Below are positions 49,026 through 57,282 of a stretch of DNA of 64,000 nucleotides, piece by piece; position 1 is the first letter of the stretch, and the number at the start of each line of letters is the position of its first letter. The position numbers and the translations under genes were made by a program. The notes below the pieces were generated by a model. That model was not told the DNA's origin, did no database searches, and worked only from the letters and a program-made list of their open reading frames with translations. The DNA comes from Myxococcota bacterium. Lineage in GTDB: Bacteria > Myxococcota > B64-G9. The stretch spans positions 1 to 64,000 of the forward strand of contig JAKLGA010000022.1 of assembly GCA_022710975.1 (NCBI GenBank). Direction: 5' to 3'.

Positions 49026-49730
49026 TCAGACCCCGAGCGTCATCACCGCGACCCCCGAGAGGGCCAGCACCCCGCCCGCCAGCGCGTGGGCGTAGCGCTC
49101 GAGCGGCCCGAGCGGCAGGGCCCTGAGGCCCAGCCAGCCCGCGGCCACCACGGCGAGCATGGTGCCGATGGTGGTCAGCGCGAACACGCCCGTCACCAGG
49201 CCGAGCGCGAACCAGTCGTGGGCCGCGGCCGGGAACATGAGCACCGGGATGAGCGGCTCGCAGGGCCCCAGCACGAACACGATGAACAGGATCCACACGG
49301 CCCGGCTGGCCCCGTGGGGGTGGGCGTGCGCCACCTCGTGGCCGTGCGGGTGGGCGTGGATCTCGCCGTCCGCGTGGACGTGGGCGTGGGTGTGGGGCTT
49401 GCCGCGCAGCGCCCGCCACAGCCCCCAGGCGCCGTAGGCCAGCCCGAAGGCGATCAGCGCCCAGGTGGCGATCTCGCCGCGCGTGCCCTCGACCCCCTCC
49501 AGGGAGGAGACGGCCAGGCCAGCCGCCACGCCGACGAGCCCGAGGAGCACCGACGACAGCACGTGGCCCAGGCCGCACAGCCCGGTGATGACCAGCGTCC
49601 TGCGCAGCGACCAGCGGCCCGAGCGGGCCAGCGCCAGGAAGGGCACGTAGTGGTCGGGGCCCAGGATGGTGTGGATGGAGCCGAGGCTCAGCGCGGTGAT
49701 CACCAGGGCGACCAGGCTACCCTCGGACAT
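49026..49730 (-). CDS. NicO/UreH-type nickel/cobalt transporter-like membrane protein
   Basis: 234 residues from ATG 49730 (GGAGGTGGAC upstream). Helix 1 holds SIHTILGPDHYVPF, the HxxxxxDH metal motif. A histidine-rich cytoplasmic loop (HTHAHVHADGEIHAHPHGHE) divides two groups of three helices, and LGPCEPLIPVLM follows. The pattern fits NicO/UreH/SulE-like nickel or cobalt efflux or uptake carriers. It converges on the TonB-dependent receptor gene, which may also handle a metal complex. Confidence 0.8.
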   Translation of the reverse strand: MSEGSLVALVITALSLGSIHTILGPDHYVPFLALARSGRWSLRRTLVITGLCGLGHVLSSVLLGLVGVAAGLAVSSLEGVEGTRGEIATWALIAFGLAYGAWGLWRALRGKPHTHAHVHADGEIHAHPHGHEVAHAHPHGASRAVWILFIVFVLGPCEPLIPVLMFPAAAHDWFALGLVTGVFALTTIGTMLAVVAAGWLGLRALPLGPLERYAHALAGGVLALSGVAVMTLGV

Positions 49731-49855
49731 GTCCACCTCCGGCGTCCCCCGGGCAGGGCCCCTCTTCCTACCACGGACCGGAGCGCGCGCCAACCACCCC
49801 GCCCTGCCAGGCCCCTGGAGCTCCCGCGGCGGCTGGGCTACGATCGCCCTCCGGA

Positions 49856-51022
49856 ATGAGCGCGCTCCGCGTCCTGCACCTCACCCGCGACCTGCCGCCG
49901 GCCACCAAGGGCGGCATCTCGACCGCTGTCCACGGGCTGGCGCGAGCCTCGGCCGGCTTCGGGATCGAGGCGGCCGTGGCCTCCTTCGACGCCTGGCGGC
50001 CCCTGGCCCGGGCGCACGCGAGGGGCGCGCAGGCCGCCCCGGCCGAGGAGCGCGGCCTGCGGGTGCTCCGCCTCCACGGGCCCGGCGATCTGCCGGCGCT
50101 GGCCCCCTTCGCCGAGGCCTTCCGGCCGGACCTCTTGCACGTGCACCACGGCATGCTCTGGGAGGCGGCCACCGGCCTGCGCGCGCGCCTGGGCGTCCCG
50201 GCGCTGAAGACCGTCCACGTGCTGCAGGCCGAGCTCCAGCGCCAGCGCCGCGTCCTGCGGGCCGGGACGAACCTGAGCCTGGCGGCCCAGCGCCGGGCCG
50301 TCGAGGAGGCGGACGCGGTGCACGTCCCCTGCGCGGACGCCGCCCGCAGCCTGCTCCGCGACCACCCGCGCGCGGAGGGGAGGCTCCACGTCCTGGGCTT
50401 CGGGCTGGAGGACTCGGAGGCGGCCCGCCGCGCGGCGGCGCGCGAGCGGCCCTTCGCCCCGCGCCTGCTCTACGCCGGTCGCTTCGCGGAGGTGAAGGGC
50501 ACGGGCGAGCTGCTCTCGGCCTGGCCCGCGGTGGCCGGGCGCGTGCCCGGCGCGCGGCTGTGCCTGGCCGGCGGCCTGCCCGGGAACCGCCAGGGCGAGC
50601 GGCGCTTCCGCCGCCGGACGGCGGAGCGCGAGGCGGCCGCGACCGGACTCGAGTGGCCCGGCTGGCTGGCGCCCGAGGCCCTGGCGGAGGAGATGGCCCG
50701 GGCCGAGCTGCTGTGCTGCCCCGGCTGGTTCGAGACCTTCGACCAGTCCCTGCTGGAGGGCATGCTGCACGGGTTGCCGGCCGTGGCCACGGCCGCGGGC
50801 GGCCACCTCGAGCTGGTCGCGGACGGGATCACCGGCCTGCTCGTGCCGCCGCGGGAGCCCGCGGCCCTGGCGGAGGCGCTGGGCGCGCTGCTCGGCCAGC
50901 CCGCGCTCGCGCGGCGGCTGGGCCGCGCGGCCGCCGACCAGGCGCGGCGCCGCTGGCTGTGGGAGCGGCTCGGGGGCGCGTGGGGCGCGCTGTACGCCGC
51001 GGCCGTGGGGCGCCGGCCCTGA
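49856..51022 (+). CDS. Family 4 glycosyltransferase
   Basis: 388 residues. The N-terminal Rossmann domain begins VLHLTRDLPPATKGGIST, the C-domain LLYAGRFAEVKGTGELL. The GT4 E-x7-E pair is in FETFDQSLLEG, and TAAGGHLELVADGITGLLVPP is the usual donor-binding end. Transfers a nucleotide-activated sugar to a surface or storage glycan; donor and acceptor unknown. A TACGAT box at 49839-49844 may be its -10. Confidence 0.85.
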   Translation: MSALRVLHLTRDLPPATKGGISTAVHGLARASAGFGIEAAVASFDAWRPLARAHARGAQAAPAEERGLRVLRLHGPGDLPALAPFAEAFRPDLLHVHHGMLWEAATGLRARLGVPALKTVHVLQAELQRQRRVLRAGTNLSLAAQRRAVEEADAVHVPCADAARSLLRDHPRAEGRLHVLGFGLEDSEAARRAAARERPFAPRLLYAGRFAEVKGTGELLSAWPAVAGRVPGARLCLAGGLPGNRQGERRFRRRTAEREAAATGLEWPGWLAPEALAEEMARAELLCCPGWFETFDQSLLEGMLHGLPAVATAAGGHLELVADGITGLLVPPREPAALAEALGALLGQPALARRLGRAAADQARRRWLWERLGGAWGALYAAAVGRRP

Positions 51023-51025
51023 GCC

Positions 51026-51637
51026 CTACTCGCGGGGCGGCTCGGGCGCGATGCGGCCCGTCGCCTCCAGCACGGCGAAGAGCAGGCTCTGCACGCTGAA
51101 GGGCCGCGCCAGGAGCGGCCCGGGGGGCTCGCGCACCTCCTCGGGCCGGGCGCACAGGTAGAGCGCGGGCAGCGCGGGCCGGCTGACCCGCAGGCGCGCG
51201 TGCAGCGCGGGGCCGCCCAGCCCCTCCGGTTCGAGCTCGGACAGCAACAGATCCACCGGGCCCGCCCCGGCCAGCCGCTCGGCCTCGCCCGCATCCGCCG
51301 CCAGGATCACCCGGTGGCCGTGCAGCTCGAGGATGGCCCGGGCCAGCTCGCGCACCTCCGGGTCGGGGGCCAGGATCAGGACCGTGCCCCGGCCGAGCCG
51401 ATCCCCGCTCTGCGCACCGGCCGCCTGGCGGCCGAGCGCCAGGAGCTCCTCGGTCAGCGCGCGGGCGGCCACGGCCGCCTGGCGAATCTCCTGTGCCCAG
51501 CCGGCCAGCTGGCTGCCCGCGGGCAGCTCCATGAGCAACAGGTCGGCGAAGCCGAGCACGGGCGCCAGGCGGTTGTTCAGCTCGTGGGCCAGCCTGGACA
51601 GGCGCAGCTCCGGTCCGCCTCCCTCTTCCGTCGCCAT
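51026..51637 (-). CDS. Orphan HisKA-like domain fused to a degenerate receiver
   Basis: 203 residues from ATG 51637 with GGAGGGGGG upstream. RLAHELNNRLAPVLGFADLL is the H-box of a histidine-kinase dimerisation domain (HELNN). There is no HATPase domain. Instead a receiver-like fold follows (VLILAPDPEVRELARAILELHGHRV, then DLLLSELEPEGLGG); the phospho-acceptor Asp is replaced (LLSEL where receivers have LLDxx). It cannot autophosphorylate alone and its receiver is probably inactive, so a scaffold, phosphotransfer partner or decoy role is inferred. Confidence 0.65.
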   Translation of the reverse strand: MATEEGGGPELRLSRLAHELNNRLAPVLGFADLLLMELPAGSQLAGWAQEIRQAAVAARALTEELLALGRQAAGAQSGDRLGRGTVLILAPDPEVRELARAILELHGHRVILAADAGEAERLAGAGPVDLLLSELEPEGLGGPALHARLRVSRPALPALYLCARPEEVREPPGPLLARPFSVQSLLFAVLEATGRIAPEPPRE

Positions 51638-51656
51638 GTCTGCCCCCCTCCAGCCG

Positions 51657-51728
51657 CTACTCGCACACCCCGCCGTTGGGATACGAAGAACATTTCGTGC
51701 CGCCCGGGCACGAGTGCCAGGTGGCGGG
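51657..51728 (-). other. In-frame continuation beyond an opal stop
   Basis: After the TGA at 51731-51729 the cysteine-rich lipoprotein frame stays open for 23 codons (PATWHSCPGGTKC, then SSYPNGGVCE) before TAG at 51659-51657. The extension has three cysteines and GC-rich third positions like the gene before it. It may be the ancestral C-terminus cut by a nonsense mutation, or a readthrough product. Confidence 0.5.
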
Positions 51729-52556
51729 TCAACTCGAGCAGTCGAGCACCAGGCACCCCCCGGGGCCCGCCTTGCACTCACGGTACTTGACGTCCGTCAT
51801 GCACACCTTCTGCCCGGGGAAGTCGCACTCGTTCTCCCCCTCGCACGAAGGCGGCGCCACCTCCACGCAGGCCAGCTCCTCGGCCAGGCAGACCGAGCCG
51901 GCCGGGCAGGGCGCCAGCGCGCCCCAGGCCAGACAGCCCTGTTCGTCCGGCGGGGCGCAGGCGATCAGCCCCACCAGCTCGAGGCAGGCCTGCTCGCCCG
52001 CCTGGCAGGGGTCGGCGCACACGCAGGCGCCAGCGTCGCAGCGCTGGCGCTCCGGGCAGGCCGCGGGGGAGCCCCAGCGGGTGCAGCCCTCGCCGTCCGG
52101 CCCCTCGCAGACGACCAGCGCGCCGGCCAGATCGCAGGCGCTCTCCCCGGGCTGGCAGGGTCCCCCGCAGTCGCAGGCCCCGCCCGCGCACACCAGGCCC
52201 GCGGGGCAGTCCTCGGGCGCGCCCCAGGCCAGGCAGCCGTCCTCGTCCGGCCCGGCGCAGCGCTGCAGCCGCCCGTCCGCGGCGCACACCGACTGCCCGC
52301 CCTGACAGGGGTTGGCGCAGGCGCACTCGCCGGCGCTGCAGGCCTGGGCCGGGCCGCAGGCCGCGGGCGCGCCCCAGTGGGTGCAGCCCTCGGCGTCCGG
52401 CCCGGCGCACGCCACCCGCCGGCCGTCCGGGTCGCAGCGGGCAGCCCCGAGCGCGCACTCGTCCGTGCACAGCTTGCCCGGATCGCCCTCGAGGAAGTCG
52501 CAGCCCGGCGCCCCGAGCGCGGCCGCGAACCACAGCAGCCAGGGGTTCGCTCTCAT
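51729..52556 (-). CDS. Cysteine-rich repeat lipoprotein, possibly truncated by UGA
   Basis: 275 residues. Signal and lipobox LGAPGC. The mature protein is about five repeats of ~48 residues (CAGPDAEGCTHWGAPAACG; CAGPDEDGCLAWGAPEDCP; CEGPDGEGCTRWGSPAACP), each with six to eight cysteines. A final segment ends DCSS at TGA. In the same frame 23 further codons with three cysteines follow. No enzyme domain. The start is six bases after a TAGTGT -10 box, suggesting a leaderless message. Confidence 0.7.
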   Translation of the reverse strand: MRANPWLLWFAAALGAPGCDFLEGDPGKLCTDECALGAARCDPDGRRVACAGPDAEGCTHWGAPAACGPAQACSAGECACANPCQGGQSVCAADGRLQRCAGPDEDGCLAWGAPEDCPAGLVCAGGACDCGGPCQPGESACDLAGALVVCEGPDGEGCTRWGSPAACPERQRCDAGACVCADPCQAGEQACLELVGLIACAPPDEQGCLAWGALAPCPAGSVCLAEELACVEVAPPSCEGENECDFPGQKVCMTDVKYRECKAGPGGCLVLDCSS

Positions 52557-52562
52557 GGCCCT

Positions 52563-52591
52563 ACACTATCCCCTGGCCCAGCGCGCAACAA
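52563..52591 (-). promoter_or_regulatory. Sigma-70-like promoter, leaderless configuration
   Basis: TTGTTG (52591-52586), 17 bases, TAGTGT (52568-52563); the ATG at 52556 is six bases beyond the -10. Confidence 0.4.
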
Positions 52592-52611
52592 GCTCGCCCC
52601 CTTCCGGTACC

Positions 52612-54279
52612 CTAGTGGCCACAGCCGCAGGCGTCGCGCCGGGCGAACTCGTCCTGGCGCAGGAGCTCCTGGAGCCGGCCGGCCTCCTGGACCGCGGCCG
52701 CCTCCCGGGCGAGCGGCACCGCGCCCGGCCCGGGCTCCTCGGGCGGGGCGAAGGGATCGAGCTCCAGCGACCAGCGCAGCCCCACCAGCAGCCGGTGCTC
52801 GACGAAGTCGTGATCCTGGAGCACGGTGTCGGCAGACGAGTCCCGCCAGCTCAGCTCGTACCCCGCGCCCAGACGCCCGCCCAACCAGGCCGGGCTCCAC
52901 AGCCACAGACCGACGCGGGCGAAGAGATCCAGGCGCTCGTCCACCGAGCCGAAGGCCGCCCGGCCGGCCTCGCCGCCCGAGCGCGGGTAGTGATCGAGCC
53001 CGGCGGTCAGCGCGAGTTGCGCGGACAGGTCGGCCGGCAGCGCGGCCCGCGCGGAGGCGATCCCGGTCAGGCCCCACAGGTCCCAGACCTGCTCCTCCGC
53101 GGCGTGGTAGCGGAACGAGCCGGCCAGCAGGAGCTCCAGCCAGTCGAGCGGCCGGAGGGCCCCGCCCAGCCCGCCGTCCAGCTCGGTGCGCGTGCGGCCC
53201 GCGTCGCGCATCAGCCGTCGCCCCAGCCCGGCGAAGTAGAGCAGCGCGCCGCTCTCCAGCTCCAGCTCGAGCCGGTGGCCGGTCGAGAACAGGGGCGCCT
53301 GCTGATCGAGCCAGAGCTTCTGGTGCTGGTAGGCGACCAGCAGCGAGGGTCGGCCCTGGCCCAGCCGCACGCCCGGGCGGAGATCGAGCTCCAGCGAGCG
53401 GTAGCCCGAGGCCTCCCCGGCGAAGGGCAGGTTGCCCTGCAGGCGCGCCTCGAGGCTCGGTCGCAGCGGGGCCGGGCCGGGCTCGGGCAGCTCCAGGCGC
53501 GCGCCGAGATCCATGCGCGCCAGGCCCGAGGCCGGGCCCGCGGCGCCGGGGTCGCTGGGCGCGCCGGCCGTGGCGTTCGTGGAGTAACCCGCCTGCAGCT
53601 CGGCGCGCAGCTCGAGCGGCGCGCGGCGCGACGGATCGAGCCCCGCCTCCAGCTCGCGGAGCAGCGCGCGGTCCCCGGGCCCGAGCGCCCGGGCGCGGCG
53701 CGCCTGCCGCAGGAGCGTGAGCCCGTCGGCGGCGTCCCCCGCGGCCTGGGCCCAGAGCGCCTCCAGCAGCAGCGCCCGGCCCCGCCCGGCCTCCGTGCGC
53801 GGGCACCCGCCGCCGGCCAGCGCCTCGCGCGCCAGATCCACGAAGCCCTGGCGGCTCAGCGCCCAGGCCAGCAGCTCCCGGCTGGCGCAGTCTCCGGGCT
53901 CACGCTCCACGGCCGCGTGCAGGGTGCGCACGGCCCAGGCCAGGTTGCCCTCCCGGAGGTAGGCGTACGCCAGCCAGCGTTCGAGCGCGCCGAGCCTCCA
54001 GCCACGCGCGCGCAGCGCCTTGAGGGCCTCCACCGCCGCCTCCGGGCCGTCGCGCTCGAGCAGGCAGGGCACCCAGGCCTCCAGGCAGGCCGCGGCCTCC
54101 TCGACCGCGGCCGGGTCGCCCTGCAGGCAGGCGGACGCGCAGGCGTCCTCCCCGCCGCGGACCGGACCCGCGCCGGACAGGAGGCAGGCGCCGAGGAGCG
54201 CCCCGAGCGCCCGCAGCCTGACCTCCCGGGCTGGAGAGCGCCGGCCGGCTCGCCCGCCGCGCGCGGCGGGGTTCGGCAA
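52612..54279 (-). CDS. TPR-containing outer-membrane barrel-like protein
   Basis: 555 residues from TTG 54279, but the signal peptide (RALGALLGACLLSGAG) begins 21 residues later, right behind GGGAGGT at 54227-54221 and a CTG at 54216; a CTG start would give 534 residues. Residues ~50-210 are TPR-like helical repeats (AVEALKALRARGW, WLAYAYLREGNLAWAVRTL). From ~220 to 530 alternating strands (LELRAELQAGYSTNA, LEARLQGNLPF, LLAGSFRYHAAEEQVWDL) suggest a beta-barrel. The end (RRDACGCGH) is unusual. Probably outer-membrane associated. Confidence 0.6.
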   Translation of the reverse strand: MPNPAARGGRAGRRSPAREVRLRALGALLGACLLSGAGPVRGGEDACASACLQGDPAAVEEAAACLEAWVPCLLERDGPEAAVEALKALRARGWRLGALERWLAYAYLREGNLAWAVRTLHAAVEREPGDCASRELLAWALSRQGFVDLAREALAGGGCPRTEAGRGRALLLEALWAQAAGDAADGLTLLRQARRARALGPGDRALLRELEAGLDPSRRAPLELRAELQAGYSTNATAGAPSDPGAAGPASGLARMDLGARLELPEPGPAPLRPSLEARLQGNLPFAGEASGYRSLELDLRPGVRLGQGRPSLLVAYQHQKLWLDQQAPLFSTGHRLELELESGALLYFAGLGRRLMRDAGRTRTELDGGLGGALRPLDWLELLLAGSFRYHAAEEQVWDLWGLTGIASARAALPADLSAQLALTAGLDHYPRSGGEAGRAAFGSVDERLDLFARVGLWLWSPAWLGGRLGAGYELSWRDSSADTVLQDHDFVEHRLLVGLRWSLELDPFAPPEEPGPGAVPLAREAAAVQEAGRLQELLRQDEFARRDACGCGH

Positions 54280-54311
54280 GGTGTCGTGGGGCGCCAGGGC
54301 GCGCCTCCGCC

Positions 54312-54800
54312 TCAGGGGAAGCGCGCGCAGCCGCGCAGGCTGCCCGTGCGGCTCGCGCCGCCGCAGGCCGGCAGCTCGTGGAAGTCAGACAGTTCGAACT
54401 CGACGCCCTCGGCGCTGAACAGGCCGATGCGCCCGGGGAAGCCCTGGGCGTCGCAGTTGCCGAGGGCCGGCCCGCCCTGGGCCTGGGCGTTCAGCTCGCC
54501 GCGCGCCTCGCCCGCCCCGCCCTCGGCGAGCGGGGTCGGCCACTCGAGCACCAGCCGGCCGCCCTCGGCCAGGTAGACGGTCGCCCGGCAGGGGCTGGCG
54601 GCGGCGGAGTTCTCCACCACCTCGCCGGCCACCGCGTACACGGCCGAGAACGGGGCGCCGTCCAGCTCGCCCGACAGGCTGAGCTCCCCCGGCTGGCAGG
54701 GCCAGCCCGCGTCCGGGCTCCCGCTCCCGCCGCCTCCGCCGCAGCCCGCGCCCGCGCTCAGCCAGGCGAGCGCCACCAGCGCGTCGCAGATCCTCCGCAT
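54312..54800 (-). CDS. Small lipoprotein, unknown function
   Basis: 162 residues from ATG 54800. Signal and lipobox LSAGAGCGG, then a Gly/Ser linker. The mature region (LSLSGELDGAPFSAVYAVAGEV, ATVYLAEGGRLVLEWPTP, FSAEGVEFELSDFHELPACGG) looks like a small beta-sandwich with four cysteines. Not recognised. It lies between the TPR-barrel gene and the DUF1820 gene on the same strand with short gaps (32 and 11 bases), so an operon is likely. Confidence 0.6.
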   Translation of the reverse strand: MRRICDALVALAWLSAGAGCGGGGGSGSPDAGWPCQPGELSLSGELDGAPFSAVYAVAGEVVENSAAASPCRATVYLAEGGRLVLEWPTPLAEGGAGEARGELNAQAQGGPALGNCDAQGFPGRIGLFSAEGVEFELSDFHELPACGGASRTGSLRGCARFP

Positions 54801-54811
54801 GGCGGGCGCCC

Positions 54812-55156
54812 TCACTTGCCCTTGGGCGGCGGCTTCCGCGCGCCGGGCAGCACGACCAGGTTGCTGCGATCGTTCTGGAGGCGGAGCGCGGCCGCCGGCT
54901 CGCCCACCTCGGCGATGCTGACCACCGCGTAGATCGACAGGTGCAGGCTCTTCACGCTCTCGTAGCGCTTCTTCTGGGCCTCCTCGTCGGGCTTCACCAC
55001 CAGGGCCTCGGTGTCGAACACGAAGTCGGACAGGCGCACGAAGCTGAGCCCCAGGCTCGAGTCGTCCACCGCGCGGGCCTTCAGCTCGGCCACCTTCTCG
55101 GTGAGCGGATCGCGGTAGGTGATCAGGAAGTACCCGTCGCTCTTCTTCTTGCCCAC
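54812..55156 (-). CDS. DUF1820 family protein
   Basis: 114 residues, GTG start with GGAG eight bases upstream. The order YFLITYRDP, ELKARAVDDSSLGLSFVRLSDFVFDTEALVV, PDEEAQKKRYESVKSLHLSIYAVVSIAEV matches DUF1820, a small cytoplasmic protein family usually found in gammaproteobacteria and relatives, without a known function. Full length. The last dozen residues are Lys/Pro-rich. Confidence 0.75.
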   Translation of the reverse strand: MGKKKSDGYFLITYRDPLTEKVAELKARAVDDSSLGLSFVRLSDFVFDTEALVVKPDEEAQKKRYESVKSLHLSIYAVVSIAEVGEPAAALRLQNDRSNLVVLPGARKPPPKGK

Positions 55157-55203
55157 GGTGGCAGCTCCTCGCCTCGGTCTCTACCCGCGATCGGCCGAGC
55201 CTG

Positions 55204-55818
55204 TCAATCGCCGCCCCCGGGAGGAGAGGCTGGCGAGAGGATGTACGGCCGCACGTCCAGCACCCGCATGCCCGCCCGGCGGGCCGCCTCGAAGCCGCTC
55301 TCGGCGTCCTCCAGCACCAGGCACCCCTCGGGCGGCACGCCCAGGAGCTCGGCGCAGCGCAGCCAGGTGTCGGGCGCGGGCTTGGGCCGGGCCACATCCT
55401 CGGAGGTGACCACGGCGGAGAACAGCGCCCGCAGGCCGGCCCGCTCGAGCAGCCGCGCGCTCTGCTCCCGCCGCCCGCCCGTGCCCACCGCGAGCGGCAG
55501 CTTGCCGTGAGCTGCCCTGGCCAGCGCCACGGTCTCGGGCACCGGCCGCACCCGCTCCACCCGCGCCAGGAAGGCGGCCTGCTTCTCGGCCGCCAGGGCG
55601 GCCGGCTCGACGGGGAAGCCGAAGCGCTCGCGCAGCAGCCCGGCGATGGCCAGGGTCGGCCGGCCGGCCACCTCCTCCATGAAGCCGTCCGGGAAGCGCA
55701 GCCCCCGCGGGGCGAGCACCACCCGCCAGGCCTCGAGGTGGGCCGGCATGCTGTCGACCAGCGTGCCGTCGAGGTCGAACAGCAGCGCCCGGGCGGAGGG
55801 ATCGAGCGGGATCTCCAT
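55204..55818 (-). CDS. HAD-superfamily sugar-phosphate phosphatase/phosphoglucomutase-like
   Basis: 204 residues. HAD motifs: I LLFDLDGTLVDS, II GTGGRREQ, III RPKPAPDTW, IV LVLEDAESGFEA. The cap and RPVPETVALARAAH fit the beta-phosphoglucomutase/YqaB-like subfamily (fructose-1-phosphatase or similar). ATG 55818 starts just before the strand of motif I. Cytoplasmic. Confidence 0.8.
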   Translation of the reverse strand: MEIPLDPSARALLFDLDGTLVDSMPAHLEAWRVVLAPRGLRFPDGFMEEVAGRPTLAIAGLLRERFGFPVEPAALAAEKQAAFLARVERVRPVPETVALARAAHGKLPLAVGTGGRREQSARLLERAGLRALFSAVVTSEDVARPKPAPDTWLRCAELLGVPPEGCLVLEDAESGFEAARRAGMRVLDVRPYILSPASPPGGGD

Positions 55819-55872
55819 GGGGCTCGAGGCTATGCCGTCCCCTCGCACGAACACAAGCAGAGCGGACATCCC

Positions 55873-55907
55873 GAACCAGGAACCAGGAACCTGGAACCAG
55901 GAACCGG
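55873..55907 (+). repeat. Five tandem GAACCNG heptamers
   Basis: GAACCAG, GAACCAG, GAACCTG, GAACCAG, GAACCGG without gaps, in the short divergent region between the HAD gene and the methyltransferase gene, just upstream of the latter's promoter. Confidence 0.6.
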
Positions 55908-55908
55908 G

Positions 55909-55937
55909 TTGCGGCGCCCGGCCGGACCCAGTAAGGT
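55909..55937 (+). promoter_or_regulatory. Sigma-70-like promoter, leaderless configuration
   Basis: TTGCGG (55909-55914), 17 bases, TAAGGT (55932-55937); ATG 55945 is seven bases beyond the -10 and lacks a Shine-Dalgarno sequence. Confidence 0.4.
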
Positions 55938-55944
55938 GCCGGCC

Positions 55945-57282
55945 ATGGGCAAGGGCAAGGGCATCGCGGAGCGGCAGGCCGAGCTGGCGGCCGAGCTCGT
56001 CGCGCGCATGGAGCGCGAGGTCAAGCAGGGCAACCCCGTGGACACGGCCCTGTCCCAGCTCCTGCGCCGTCGGCGCGAGCTGGGCGGGCGCGACCGGCGC
56101 TTCCTGTCGGAGCTCGTCTTCTCCCACTTCCGCTGGAAGGGCTGGACCGCGCCGCTCGCGCTGCTCGGCCCCGAGGCCGCCGCGGCCGCGGCCTACCTGC
56201 TGGACGCCGCCGCCCCGCACCCCGCCGCGCGGGCCATGCTCGAGCTGTGCCGTCTGCCCGGAGACGGGCTCGCCCCCCAGGGCGGGCGCACGCTGGCCGA
56301 GCGCGGGCAGGCCCTGGTCGACCTCTGGCGCGGGCGTCTGCCGGACAACCTGGCCCCGGCCCTGCTCGAGCCGCGCGCGCTCTGCCCGGCCTGGCTCGGC
56401 GACGAGCTGTGGGTCCCGCCGGGGGCGGAGCCCGGGGCCCACCTGGCGCACTGCCTGGAGGCCTTCCAGCTCCGCCCGCCCACCTGGCTGGCCGTGCGGC
56501 CCGGCTTCCTGGACGCGCTGGCGGCCCAGCTCGGGCCCCGGGCGCCGCTCACCCCCCACCCCCGGCTCACGCGCGCGGCCGCGCTCGGCGGCAACCCCGA
56601 CCTGGACCCGGCCAGGCGCAAGCTGCCCGGGTTCTTCCAGGTGCAGGATCTCGCCTCCCAGGCGGTGTGCGAGGTGTGCGCGCCGCGGGCCGGGGAGCGC
56701 TGGTGGGACGCCTGCGCGGGCGCGGGCGGCAAGGCGCTGGGGCTCCTCGAGCGCATGCGCGGCCACGGCCAGGTGCTGGCGAGCGACGTGCGCCGCGGCG
56801 TGCTCGAGTCCGCCCGCCGGCGGGCCGAGGAGGCCGGCCTCGAGGGTCTCGAGCTCGCCGCGCTGGACGCCAGCCGCGACGATCCGCCCCGGGACGAGCG
56901 GGACGGGCTGGGGGGCTACGACGGCGTGCTGGTGGACGCGCCCTGCTCGGGGCTGGGCACCTGGGCCCGGAACCCCGACGCCCGCTGGCGGCTCGCGCGC
57001 GCGGACGTCGCGGCCAGGGCCGACCTCCAGGTCCGCATCCTCGAGCGGGTCGCGGCGGCCGTGCGCCCGGGCGGGGTGCTGGTCTACTCGGTCTGCACGC
57101 TGACCCGGGCCGAGGGGCCCGAGGCCGTGCGCCGCTTCCTGGCGCGCGTCGCGGGCTTCAGCCCCGAGCCCTGCCCCCACCCGCTCGACGGGGAGCCCAC
57201 CGACGGCACGGCCTGGGTGTGGCCCTGGGACGGGCCGGCGAACGGCATGTTCATGGCCCGGCTGCGCCGGGCCGGCCGCTGA
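55945..57282 (+). CDS. RsmB/NOL1-Nop2-Sun-type RNA cytosine-5 methyltransferase
   Basis: 445 residues. An N-terminal NusB-like helical domain (AELVARMEREVKQGNPVDTALSQLL) precedes the Rossmann core: SAM motif I DACAGAGGKALGLLE (Ala for the usual Pro of PGGK), motif IV DAPCSGLGTWARNPDARW with the release Cys, and YSVCTLTRAEG with the catalytic Cys. Methylates cytosine in rRNA or tRNA; the position is not deducible. Divergent from the HAD gene. Confidence 0.85.
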   Translation: MGKGKGIAERQAELAAELVARMEREVKQGNPVDTALSQLLRRRRELGGRDRRFLSELVFSHFRWKGWTAPLALLGPEAAAAAAYLLDAAAPHPAARAMLELCRLPGDGLAPQGGRTLAERGQALVDLWRGRLPDNLAPALLEPRALCPAWLGDELWVPPGAEPGAHLAHCLEAFQLRPPTWLAVRPGFLDALAAQLGPRAPLTPHPRLTRAAALGGNPDLDPARRKLPGFFQVQDLASQAVCEVCAPRAGERWWDACAGAGGKALGLLERMRGHGQVLASDVRRGVLESARRRAEEAGLEGLELAALDASRDDPPRDERDGLGGYDGVLVDAPCSGLGTWARNPDARWRLARADVAARADLQVRILERVAAAVRPGGVLVYSVCTLTRAEGPEAVRRFLARVAGFSPEPCPHPLDGEPTDGTAWVWPWDGPANGMFMARLRRAGR

